A model generated the notes under the pieces. That model saw nothing but the letters and a program-made list of their open reading frames with translations. It did no database searches and was not told the origin of the DNA. A stretch of DNA of 64,000 nucleotides from Rhytidiadelphus loreus (Eukaryota > Streptophyta > Bryopsida > Hypnales > Hylocomiaceae). Shown one piece after another: positions 23,656 through 35,000 of the stretch. A program made the position numbers and the translations under genes. The DNA is taken from positions 1,431,001 to 1,495,000 of the forward strand of contig OX344765.1 in the NCBI GenBank assembly GCA_947034895.1, in the 5' to 3' direction. How positions within the stretch are numbered: the stretch's first letter is position 1; every line of letters starts with the position of its first letter.

Positions 23656-25187
23656 AAACAACTTGACAAAAGCAAAAAAAATACACACCAAACAAGAAAG
23701 AAAATCCCAAAAAATGATTCCGAATAGTATATTTACAGTTGCCTTCAAGAAACATTTACATCAAAGCATCTTCAATCCTCACTATTTGTAATTGCAAAAA
23801 GAATAATATTATTCACCTAATATGTCAACTTGTGAATATTATCATGATTCAAATTACAATTCAAAAAATCTCATGAAAATGTAGGTTTGAATATAAACTC
23901 AAGAAAATGTAGGTTTGAATATCGTACGACAAAAAACTTCCCCAAACACCTTAAATTGATTCCAAGGTGCAAAACAATAGTGAGAACACCAAAATGGATT
24001 GAAATGTGATTTTTGACTCAACAAATCACACATTCAACTTTTTTGTAATAAATTCTTGAAGTACCAAACAAGCTCCAAGTCTTACAAAATGCAACATTCT
24101 TGAAGGGTCTTCAATGCAATGTTTGAATTGGAAGAAATGGGAATAATATCTTTGAAGAAATGCTCATTCCCAAGAATGATGAAATGTCCTTCATTCTTGA
24201 AATCACATAAAAAGAAACTTAAATTGCAAAGAGATTCAAAAAAGATAGAAGGGAATAATATATTTGGAAAGAGCCCTCATGCATTGGCTCATCAAAGTAC
24301 AATTAGTGATTTGTAAACCAAATCCATCTTTGCAAGTCATGGAAAGGATGCTATGGAATTATTGGATTTACAACCTACCACAAATCTATAGAATTTGGAG
24401 TTGGTTTTTGAGGCCATCATCCCATCCATCCTAGTTCTATATAATACTATAATAACAAAATAAATAGACATATCACTAGGCCAGCCGGTAATTGTAGCAT
24501 GGACTAAAGTTTCACATACCTACTTACTATACTATTGTTATTATTGAGAACCCAAACTTGGGATGTGAACAATTCACATTGATGGTGGCCCAGGTAGTCC
24601 CTTGACACAATGATGTGTGCATGGTGTATGTGAATGTGCCCCGGTGTCTGGATTCTCCGTACTTTTTGGTGCTGGTTCTGAGGGTTGTCCACCGTTAGGG
24701 CCGTGAGGGCCATGAGGATCATGAGGATCATGAGGATCATTAGGACCACGAAGGCTTCTTCCTCCTAGTCCAAGCTTTCTAGGTAAAACAAAATCCCTTT
24801 CAGCTACCACACCATGGAAGCTTGCAAGGACCGATGTGGCAATTAGTACGATGAGGGCTAAAGTCAAGATGACTTTCTTCACTTTCATTTGACCAAACAA
24901 CGCCATTTATCCAAGAAGAAGTTGCACTAAATTGATTATTGAATCTATAAACAAGAGAATGATGATCAAATGACTTGAACAAATATATTGAACAAATGTG
25001 TGTTTGGAAATGCATGAAAGTCACACAAATGCCTTATTTATATCGGAAATATGATCAAAGTAAAAGATTTTAAGACAAAGTAAAAGGAGATTAGAGTGCA
25101 GAAGACAAGGAGGATAAAGTAAAAGGATTTTTTAATGATGAATTAAATAAATAATCAAATATTAGATAAAAGTCAAGAGTAGAAAAT
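23656..25187 (-). repeat. Left arm of a large inverted duplication
   Basis: This arm is the reverse complement of 37159-38795, highly similar over ~1.5 kb. The outer edge matches near CAACTTGACAAAAGC (23659) against GCTTTTGTCAAGTTG (38779-38793). The inner edge is AAAGTCAAGAGTAGAAAA (25169-25186). It carries one secreted-peptide gene, its TATA box and its 3' flank. The other arm has a long (TA)n insertion that this one lacks. Confidence 0.85.
24574..24906 (-). CDS. Secreted His/Pro-rich small peptide precursor, copy A
   Basis: A single exon of 110 residues. The N terminus MALFGQMKVKK is followed by a hydrophobic run (VILTLALIVLIATSVLASF), a textbook signal peptide, probably cleaved near HGVVA|ERDF. 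The mature part has RKLGLGGRSLRGPNDPHDPH, then a DPH/GPH repeat, then GGQPSEPAPKSTENPDTG, and ends HTPCTHHCVKGLPGPPSM with two cysteines. A TATA box (TATAAATAAGGC on the coding strand, about 25031-25043) lies ~130 bases upstream of the ATG. I do not recognise the family. The stretch RSLRGPNDPH recalls the CLE peptide motif but spacing differs. A paralogue of 4 differences in 110 residues lies at 37450-37782. Confidence 0.65.
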   Translation of the reverse strand: MALFGQMKVKKVILTLALIVLIATSVLASFHGVVAERDFVLPRKLGLGGRSLRGPNDPHDPHDPHGPHGPNGGQPSEPAPKSTENPDTGAHSHTPCTHHCVKGLPGPPSM

Positions 25188-25469
25188 GGAAGCCTTTCAA
25201 TATTTGGGAGCACTAGGATGTAAATTGTTTTTGTTCTACGTGCAAAGAAATACATGTGAATTGTTTGAGAATTATTATTAAAATGTGGAATTGGTGTGAA
25301 TTTTCACGAAGAAAATCCCTTAATGCCTTGATTCATTAGTAAGAAAGGTGGAGAGCCCATCGCCATGTGAGGCTAATGCAAACGATTTGTGTCCTGAGGA
25401 TGATTTAAAGAGGAGTTTTAGGATGAAATTTTTTTTTTTCCATCCAAATTATTTTTTGGAAGTTGTAAT
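25188..25469. other. Flank of the inverted-duplication arm, nothing seen
   Basis: Short AT-rich sequence between the duplicated arm and the next dispersed repeat. No gene or structure seen. Confidence 0.35.
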
Positions 25470-26155
25470 CTTGCAAATCTACAAAGGGTTGTAGGCATTT
25501 AGGAATCAAAAGCACCTTCAAAGTTAAAATTCAATTTTTATCATAAATAATAATAACTTGAGGATTTTCTGATTTTACTTTTGAGAATATTAGAAAAAAA
25601 ATTAAAAAAACTTACATAAAAAATTATCTTTTTTGCGGAACACCCTTCTACTAAAATGCTTGCATGAAATTCTTGACATGTTGGTTTGAGATGGAATTTT
25701 TACCACAAAAACTAGACTTTAGGATGCAACTTTTTCAATAATTTGTATTGAAAACAAATACTGTAAGGGAAAATACAACTATCGAAGTGTACTGAAATTT
25801 CCAAAACATCCAAATTTTTAATGACGGTATTAATAAAAAACAATAATTACATAGTCCTTGATGAAATAAGACTACCAATGGTGCATTGATTGGGGCTTGT
25901 GGATGACAAGCATGGAGTCTTAGGTTTGAAACCCGGTGGTGTAAGTGGTCGGTGCCATGGTAGTTCCAGAGATAGGTTGGCATTTAAAATGAAAACATAA
26001 AAAATAAGATTTCATTTGATGAAGAAAGCTATAATAAATCAAGTTTTGTTGAAATAAGGAGGAATAAGATTCCCCATGAAATAACTGACATGCACAAAAG
26101 TAATACTACATGATGGAATGGAGAGTATGCGGTTTGGAAAAATTTGAGGGCACCA
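25470..26155 (+). repeat. Dispersed ~685-bp repeat with tRNA-like box A/B, copy 1
   Basis: Nearly collinear with 59447-60139 in the same orientation, starting CAAATCTACAAAGGGTTGTA and ending at AAAATTTGAGGG. Inside, TGGTGCATTGATTGG (25879-25893) resembles a pol III box A, and AGGTTTGAAACCC (25922-25934) resembles box B. This suggests a tRNA-derived SINE head or a tRNA-like insertion. Function is unknown. Confidence 0.6.
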
Positions 26156-26590
26156 AATGCATTGTTCACCGGCGGAATCTTTTACGTGTATTATGCAGGG
26201 GAAGCGGTCTAGGGTCCCTACATTTTCGAGCACGACCTCGGGCTAATGCCCTCAGTCCAGTGCCCTTAAATGCAGTAACTCCCGACTTGAGAGGCCTTCC
26301 CCTATACTAAGAGCATCACCACCCATCTTACAAAAAGGGGGTGGTGAGTTGGCCTATATTTTGCAGAACCATCCCCTTTGCAAGTCGGGTGGTGAGCTGT
26401 GCCCCACCCGCAGCCTGTTAAGAGGTGGGGTGGATGGTAAATTTTGTGAAGTAAATACATGGTAATACAAATAGTACAAGAGGGAGTACTGGTTGAGTAA
26501 GTCCACCCGTCCCCCATGAACTCGGTGTTTCCACTCTCTGGCTTGCCATTTTGTGTACCAAAATTCTGTAAAATATGAATGTTTATACCT
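26156..26590. other. GC-balanced intergenic piece with short inverted wording
   Basis: The sequence around 26320-26425 contains GGGGGTGGTGAG and related GTGGGGTGG/CCACCC words, giving some self-complementarity. TAAGAGCATCACCACCCATC at 26309 has a mirrored counterpart, GGTTGGGGATGCTCTTA, near 28024-28040. The pair could mark the ends of a larger inserted element. No gene is recognised. Confidence 0.3.
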
Positions 26591-26616
26591 TTTTAAATAG
26601 TACATAGTTCATATTT

Positions 26617-26960
26617 ATGAATTTATGAATTTTGCTATTAAATATATATGAATTTATGAATTTATAAATTTTGCTATTAGATAAATATGAATTTTTGAAT
26701 TTTTGCTATTAAATAATTATGAATTTATGAAATTTTGCTATTAAATATTTATGAATTTATGAATTTAGCTATTAGATAATTATGAATTTATGAAATTTTG
26801 CTATTAAATATTTATGAATTTATGAATTTAGCTATTAGATAATTATGAATTTATGAATTTTTGCTATTAAATATTTATGAATTTATGAATTTAGTTATTA
26901 GATAATTATGAATTCAGCTATTAAATAGTTCAAAATTCATAACTTTAAACTATGAATTTA
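26617..26960 (+). repeat. AT minisatellite, ~28-32 bp units
   Basis: About ten or more units built from TATGAATTTATGAATTTWGC and TATTARATAWTTA. Unit length varies because of internal TATGAATT duplication. Confidence 0.8.
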
Positions 26961-27539
26961 GCTATTAAAAATAAACTCTTGTTTATTTGAAAAATGCCAA
27001 AGGTTTTAATAATTTAGGAAAAAGGTTGAAACTACCAATACATGCTAAATACTATGAGTAATTTTTTCTTTTCTTTTCAAAGTTGTCATAACATTATAGT
27101 GTACAACTTGAAGGCATAAACAATGTGACCTCTCACAACAAAAGTAGGCCCCAAAATACTCCAACTATTGGAGGAAAAACCTTTCAATTAATTTGAAATT
27201 ATTTCAAAAGTACAAATAGCAATAGAATAGAGATTAGTGTGAAAGTTTCCAATTACTTGTTTTATTTTGTACACCCAAAACACCCTTGACATTGGCCTTT
27301 AAGTCAAATTTCACTATCAAGCTAAATTTATCCTATTATATAATTGATATATAAAATTCTGATAATTTTCATGTGTGAAAAAGTGTATTTTCTATTGGCA
27401 CTGATTTCAACATCTTTCATGGAAAAATTAAATAATTGTAATTTTTGTTGTAAGTAAAAGATGGAAATGAAATTATATCAATTACAATATGTTTGAATAA
27501 TTTGGGATTTTTACTATAAATGAAGTTCAAAATGAGAAA

Positions 27540-27920
27540 TATAATTTTATATTGAAAAATTGAAAAAGCATCTTAAAAAAAAAAAATCTAATAAAAAACA
27601 CACAATATGAAGTAATACAGATTTTGACACTTGGAACTTGCAATTGCAATAATTCTTTCAATTCTTTAATTTTTTTAAAATTCTAAGATGGAGATGAAAG
27701 TTATGAAGAGTTTTAGTTGTAAGTAGTTTGTGGATAGTTACTTTGATATAAACTTTCAAGTCCTTTATTTAACTATTTTTTCAATATTTCTAGAAAAAAA
27801 TAAAATCATATGATGTAGATTGTTTATTACAACATTTCAACCATTGGAATTGGCTTTTTTCAACTTGTAAATAAATTGCTAACAATTTAGTATTTTGAAT
27901 CATTCTCTACTTCTTTCTAC
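27540..27920 (-). repeat. Fragment of the TTAA-flanked element family
   Basis: Contains AAAATCATATGATGTAGATT, CAACCATTGGAATTGGC and AATCATTCTCTACTT, matching the minus-strand interior of the copy at 46800-47716 and the plus-oriented copy at 57142-57963. Ends are missing. Confidence 0.5.
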
Positions 27921-28196
27921 TTACTATTTTTTTCCACTCCGAGCAACCTGCAAAATCTGAAAATATGCCAGCTTCTGAGAATTTGCCAGCCAGTGAGTAA
28001 CCCCGCTCATCCGTTTTGCAAGACGGTTGGGGATGCTCTTAATAACCCACCCCCCCAACGACGAAGCGCAGCGGGAATTCCAAGAAATCTCCTTCTCTCT
28101 CTCTGCAAAATTCTGCATATGCCAACGATGATCTAAAATCCCCCAAACAACGAAGTGCATCGATTGAAGAGGATATCGAAAACTTCGAGATTGTCA

Positions 28197-28529
28197 ATGT
28201 CGTCGGATGTATCGTCGTCGTCGTTGTCCTCCCGCTTCGACGTCCGCTCCTTCTGTTCGCGGACCACGGGCTTGGCGTTGATTAAGGGCGCCACCACTTT
28301 CGCTTTCTCTCGCGGTCTCGAAGATGTCTCAAATGGTCGCTACAATTCACAGAAGCTCTCGACGCAAACCACAATTCCAGGGAATTCAGCAACCGAACTC
28401 AACATACAATACTCTCTGGAAAACCCGCAGGCCTTCAAAATCCAACACCGCGGTGGCGGTGGAGGTCTCTCACGGAGTTCGCCAAAACAGTTCCCAGGCA
28501 CCGTTGACCTCTTTAATGTCACACCCTAA
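28197..28529 (+). CDS. Uncertain 110-residue open frame upstream of the NFXL gene
   Basis: The frame starts at an ATG (MSSDVSSSSLSSRFDVRSFC) and runs 110 residues through a GC-balanced block to a stop at 28529. It is Ser-, Gly- and Arg-rich with no domain. It could be a small gene whose N terminus resembles a targeting peptide, a leader of the NFXL transcript, or a chance frame. No splice partners were found with confidence. Confidence 0.2.
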   Translation: MSSDVSSSSLSSRFDVRSFCSRTTGLALIKGATTFAFSRGLEDVSNGRYNSQKLSTQTTIPGNSATELNIQYSLENPQAFKIQHRGGGGGLSRSSPKQFPGTVDLFNVTP

Positions 28530-29054
28530 GCTCCAGCTCTATATCTGTCAAAACCAAACATTTATTGCAAGGGCAGAACTGTAATTATACTAGGTGATAT
28601 TAAAGAGGTTTTGGTGCTCCTGTTCTCAATGTTCGGCACTGCGTTACGGTGTGAGACCGACCTCGACCATTGCTGTGTTCGAGCAATCTTCCCTCACTAT
28701 AGCTATCTCTCAAGGAATTCCATTTCAACTCCCTCCAAAATCTCGACCCGATTTCCGTTTATTTTTTAGTAATTTGTGGTTAGTTTACCTCAAAACTCTC
28801 TGTTTTTGCATCTCACAATCGCCTGGCTAGTGAACACATTTCGTTCTTAGATTGCACTATGAGGTGATTGCGCTCTTCCTGGTGGAATTTTTATAGCTGA
28901 GTGGTGGCGATCGTGGTAACTGGTTGTTGAACTAACCTTCGGGATGGCAGGAATCTAGCAATCTGTCTCTGATCTGAACGCCAATTAGTTTAGGGTTTTA
29001 GGACACTTTCTCCGTTTGGAACTAGGCTTTGGGGATCCATGTTGTAGACAAAGA

Positions 29055-32000
29055 ATGGATCGAAGGGGTGGTCACGACGCAGGCACTTCGTCGCACGGGC
29101 GAAGTGCCTGGAATACCCCTCTTCTTCACCCCAAACCTCCCTCCACCAAGATGGCGATGAAAAAACCTGCGTTGTCGTTCAATCCGTCATTGCAAAATCC
29201 TCCTTACAGCTCCAGTGAGGACGATTCGGAGAGTGGAGGCGAGGGCGGGGATGCACCGACTGGTCGTAATGTGGATTCGCTGGAGTCTTCCATTATGGCC
29301 GATTATCCAAGCACTGAAAACATGGATGCCACAGGTACTATACTGTTGCATCTTTCTGAACAATGATCGATCAATCGGCTTTTAAATTAGTCTCTGTTTC
29401 GACATTCGAATGCATCCTGGCATAGTTTGAATGTTTTACAAGCGTGGTACAGTTAACGACAATGTGGCAAGTGTGCAGGATATACTAGAATGTCATTTTA
29501 GAGAAGGTCATATTGTAAAGGTGTAGTGTCGTTTTTCAAGACGTTTGTCTCAGCGAAAGCTTGCCCAAGTAATTAGGGTTTAGGGTTTAGACTCCAGAGA
29601 AGTGAGGATCCGTGTACCTTTTCATATTTTTCTCGTGTCTACCAGACCTATAAAAGAAATTCTTTGTAAGACTGAGCAACAAACTGTTGATTGGAAGAAG
29701 CGAATCAACTTTTTTTAACTTTTTTCAGTTTGTTTCCTCTGTTAGGATTCATCGGGTTACTCAACTACCGTGTATGCAGTGGAAAATACAGTAGAACATT
29801 CCTTTAGGGTTTAGAACTCATTCTTTGTAGGGTTTTGCTGATTTCAGGTGTGGCGAAGATCCGGTCATTGTTGTTAGCGCGGCGAAGCGGTGCAACATCA
29901 TGCTTGATCTGCTTGGAGCGAGTCCGCGCTACCGATCCCGTGTGGGACTGCAAGGCCGGTTGTCATGCCATTTTCCATCTCATCTGCATCCAATCCTGGG
30001 CTCTTCAAGCTCTCGGGGCTGCTGCTCTTCGCTCCCTCGGCCCACTCTCGGGTCAACATTTTCCAGCAGCACAAGCAGAGGCAGAGGACAAAGCTTGCTG
30101 GCATTGCCCAAAATGCAGGTTGAGTTTTGCTCTGCATAACTTATCATGAAGCTTTGTTAGGAAATTCATACTTTTTTCAGGTGAGACACTCACTATGCGA
30201 AATTCTATTGCAGGACTGATTACCAAAAGACACAGCTTCCAAGAGAGTACAGATGCTTTTGTGGGAAAGAAGAGAATCCAGTCAATGACCCTTGGCTGGC
30301 ACCTCACACTTGCGGAGAAAAATGTGGTCGCTCTTTGCCTGGCGAATGTGGTCATGAGTGCGTCTTGTTATGCCATCCTGGGCCGTGTCCAACATGTCCT
30401 CAGCTACTAAAGTTTAGGTATATCAACGCTTGAACGCCTTCCAATTTTTCTCATTTCTGAGGGTCATCTCCACCTCTTTTTTCTTATAATTTTACAAAAT
30501 GAAGTATATTCCCTAATTTTTTTGTCAATTGACTTTAGTATTGGATTGAATTATCCATTGCTTCAAAGTAGGACACCAAAAATTGAAGTTCAAACTTAAT
30601 TATAGTTTTTCTTGATACTGTATGATACGATGAATCTAAGATTAGATTGTTTTGAATAACGTACATAGAAACATGCATTTGTCAGGCTTAGGATTAAAAA
30701 CCATCATAATTGAACAAAACCTCGTGAATTATGGACAGTTAATATTTGTTGACGTTTTGGAACCTGCATTTTTCCAATTTTCACATTTCACTTGACATTA
30801 TTCAATTTTGTGATAGCACAACTGCATTATGTGGAGTTCCCAGTTCTATGAATCAACTGTAATTGTCATTATGGCACTAAATTTGAGTTTTGTGATTGCT
30901 GGGCAAGAGCTGAAGTCGTCCACTTGCGTTTTGGATTTGTATAGAATCGATACAATTAGTGACTGGACGAAGTGTTGACTCTTTTGTGAGTGGCTTCAAA
31001 ATGCCTTGCAGGTGCTTTTGTGGATCAGAGACTGAGATGCGGCGATGTGGGCACCGGAACTTCTCATGTGGAAGGGAGTGCAAGAAGACCCTCAGTTGTG
31101 GGAAACACAACTGCGAGAATGCGTGCCACGAGGGAGACTGTCCTCCTTGTAGCAAAACTGCCATTCACAAATGCCAATGTGGACAGACAAGTGCACTTCG
31201 AGTATGTGCAGAGTCCAGTTTTAGGTGTGAGAATCCTTGCGGTCGCCAGTTATCTTGCCTGAAACACTGGTGTCAAAGGGGCTGTCATTCGGGACCATGT
31301 GGAGAGTGCTTACTCACTGGAAAAAGGAGCTGCCCATGTGGGAAAGTAGAGCACAAGGGAATCCCTTGTGATGTGGTCATACCCACGTGTGGCTCAACTT
31401 GCGAAAAACGTTTACCTTGTGAAATTCATCGCTGCTCAGAGCGCTGTCATTTTGGCCCATGTAAAGAAGTCTGTCGTGTTGTTCTTACCAAATCTTGTCG
31501 GTGTGGAAGCTTGAAGAAAGAGGTGAGTATTTACTTTGAAGGTCAATCTTGTCTGATGCTTGAGTTCGTTTGCTCCCTTCTTTTGTTGCTTGTGCTAGCA
31601 TGTTTTTTATATTGCAGTTTCTTTTATGCAGAGCTGCTTATTTCTGAACGGCACATTATTTTGGGATGATGATTAACCTTGCTTTTGGGTGTTTGTCTGC
31701 AAATATATAGGTCCCTTGTCATCAAGAGCTGCAGTGTGAAAGGAAATGTCAACGTATTAGGGACTGTGGCCGCCATGCATGCAAACGTCGCTGCTGTGAT
31801 GGAGATTGCCCACTTTGCTCAGAGGTTTGATTCTAATGGTGTCCTTTTGGAAATTGTTACTTCTATCGGTGATTGGCATCCTAAATACTGAATTCCTAAA
31901 ATGGGTGTATCTCTTCTTGTTGGAATGTCTTTGACTTATTATAATTCAGATGTCATGCATGTGTTTACAAAACAAAAGTACAATGGATCACGGGGGAGAA

Positions 32001-35000
32001 CTTGTAGGTATGCGGCCGAAGACTGAAGTGCGGGAATCATAAGTGTCCAGCTCCCTGTCACAGGTATTGCAGCTGGTGAGAATTGCAGTTTTTATGACAT
32101 TCATTACTCTTTACCTCCTAATTCCTATCAGCTCTTGCCAACCTCAGAGCTTAATGCTAGTTTGCGAATTAAGATGGAAATTTATGGGATTATTGAAGTT
32201 ATTAGTAATTTGGTATCAGAAACATCCATGTTTTGAGGCTGATGATTTGTTGCAAATTTTCTACTTCATGGATAGCATCCTGCTAAATATCGTTACTGTA
32301 AGTTTTTGACCCAACTCTTGGGCAATGTGGTTATCTGGGCACTCTAATGGATTTTAACGTGAAAAGATGTTATGTTTGACAGAGGACTCTGTGCACCTTG
32401 CCCTGTGAATGTGGTTATCTCATGCGCTTGTGGAGAAACTGCCATCCAGGTATTGTTCAATCTGTGCAGTCCATAGGAAAGAATTGAGTTTCTAATCGTT
32501 CACGGAGTTTGTACTTGATCTTTGTATGTTTATGTACTTGATGTAGGTCTTCAGTTCTCACTGTATTGTGAGTTTGCCATGATTCAAACCGTATTGAAGA
32601 CTATTCATCAACAATTCTTTATAATTCTGATCAATACTTGATCGTTGTGTAGAGGTTCATATCTGGACTCTACTTTCAAGCAATGGAATCACAAGGGCTT
32701 ATTTGTGTAATGTTCAGGTGCCCTGTGGAACAGAACGGACACAACGACCCCCTCGTTGCACAAAGCTCTGTGCGATACCTCTCAAGTGCAGTCATGGTCC
32801 CAGTTGTAAGGTCCTTGTCTCAACTTTCAAAGTAGGAGTGCAATGTCTTCGCGTATCTGATGACACTGAAAACCCTAAACCCTAAACCCTAAACCCCTAA
32901 ATCCTAATTTCAGACCAGTAGAAGTATGTTCATATGGGACTGGATCATCATATTGCATTTTAGTGACCAGTCACTTCCTGCGTTTTTTCGCTTATCGGCT
33001 TCATCTGCTTCTTGTGCATGTCCTCTTTTTTTTGTGTTTTCCTGCATTTTCCGATTTGAATGGATACCTTAATTGCAAGAAATGAATTTCCCACTTTATC
33101 ATTAATAACATGAATTCAAATGCAGCCACACAGATGTCACTATGGTGCATGCCCGGAATGCCAACTCCCTTGCATGACCCGGTTACGATGTGGTCACAAC
33201 TGCAAAGAGAGGTATGTGTTGTTGGTTAGCTTGTTTGATTTTCTTATAATAATTTTACATCTTAGATTTTTTAAATGAAAATAAATCCATATGTTTGCTA
33301 TCAAAGATATTAAAGCAATCCAGACCCCCAAGGCAGTATTTGTTTGGTAAAGCACCTTGCAGTATGTGCCTTTCAACATCTTTTTCATTGGTTTCAGCTG
33401 TCATGGACCTAAGCCCGCTCCCAATCCTGAGTACACTTACAAGGTAAAAAAGAAGAGGGTGATGCATGACAAATCAGCTAGCACTGCTGAACCTTGCCCA
33501 CCTTGCTCTGAACGTGTTGTTAAGCCGTGTCTCGGTAAACACCAAGGCAGTGAACGCACGGTATGCGCCATTGTTTCTGATCTTTTTTCTTCTCTATCAT
33601 TAATGCAGTAACTGGCAATCAGTGATGCATAGCCATTACCAGATGAGTGGGATGGGTTGGTCTTGTTTTTCATTTATACATTGAATGATGTTCATACTCC
33701 TGTGCAAGGCCAGTCATCTTACAGTTTCATAAATTTTTGGTTGTTGCCGTTGTGCTGTCATTTGCAGTTTTGTGCACGTGCTCTGCATAAAATGCATTAC
33801 CTTATTCAAAGCATTTTCATAAAAATATAACTTCAAAAAAGAATCTAATTACGGTTGATCATTATGCAGATGGTATGTTCACAGAGCTCTGAGTTTCGGT
33901 GCAGCAATGCGTGTGGCAACCCCCTGGCTTGTGGAAATCATACTTGCAGAAGCACATGCCATTTTGTCACTATTCCGCGTCTTGTTGCAGGGGAAGAAGT
34001 TTATCAGCTCGATAAGCTGCCCATTCCTCCTGGAATTGAATTAGTAGAGCCAACCAATGGACCTGAGGGAGTTTGGGGCAAATTTGGATCCTCTTTACCT
34101 CAGGAGAAATGTACTAGTAATGGTTCAACAGAGGACTCTTCAAACCAACCTGACAATCTTAAAGTTGTCGATAGTTGTGAGCAGTGTCGCTTACCTTGTC
34201 AACAGGTTTGTTATCTCTGTATAAAACCTCGAGTACCAGTCTGGTTTCACGTCTACTCATCATTTATTCATATTATTGGCATTGTAGTTGTCTGATTTTG
34301 GATGGTGCCGTCCTGTTACAGAGAAATTGTCTTTCTGATGTGTTCGATGTATGTTTGCAGAAGCGAGCTCTTCGGTGTCCACATCCATGTACTCAACGTT
34401 GTCACATTGGGAGTTGCAAACCATGTAAAGCCGTCCTGAAGCGTGCATGCCATTGTGAGGCCTTGGTGCAGTCGTTTGAATGCACTGCCTTCAACTCCGT
34501 CTCGGATGCAGCTAGGGCAAAGTTACTAAGCTGTGGAGGACCTTGTCATAGGTACTTATGACACTCGTTGTGTGTTGTGTGTCTGGGTCATAATATCTGA
34601 TTCTTTCTATAGTTTTGGAAACTACCTCCGAGGTAGTCCTGCATGGATAATTATTACTTCCGCTCTTCCTTGTTTGTTACTCCTTGTGGCTAGTATTTTA
34701 CGTACTGCTTGGTATTTGTCTTTGTTCTAGAGGAACTTTGGATGAACTACTGAGTTGACCATCATTTGTCGCAAACTAAAAATGGAAGTCCACTTTGGAA
34801 GGCAATAGTCGACTATTAGCTTTCAAATCATATTTCTATTGTTAAAAAAATGTAGGGTATGATTTCTTTTTTCTATTGTGTAACCTTCTGTGAAGCGTCT
34901 TGATCGATCCATTCCAACTCCTATATGTACAGAAGTGGCCAATTGTTGTCCATTTGGTCGCTTAGGGGTAACCTTCATGTTGTCAACCCATGATTGCCTA

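Noticed and set aside
24800..25024. Frame starting MTFMHFQTHICSIYLF mirrored at 37332-37556
   Set aside because: It overlaps the leader and start of the peptide genes in another frame; the signal-peptide frame is the better gene.
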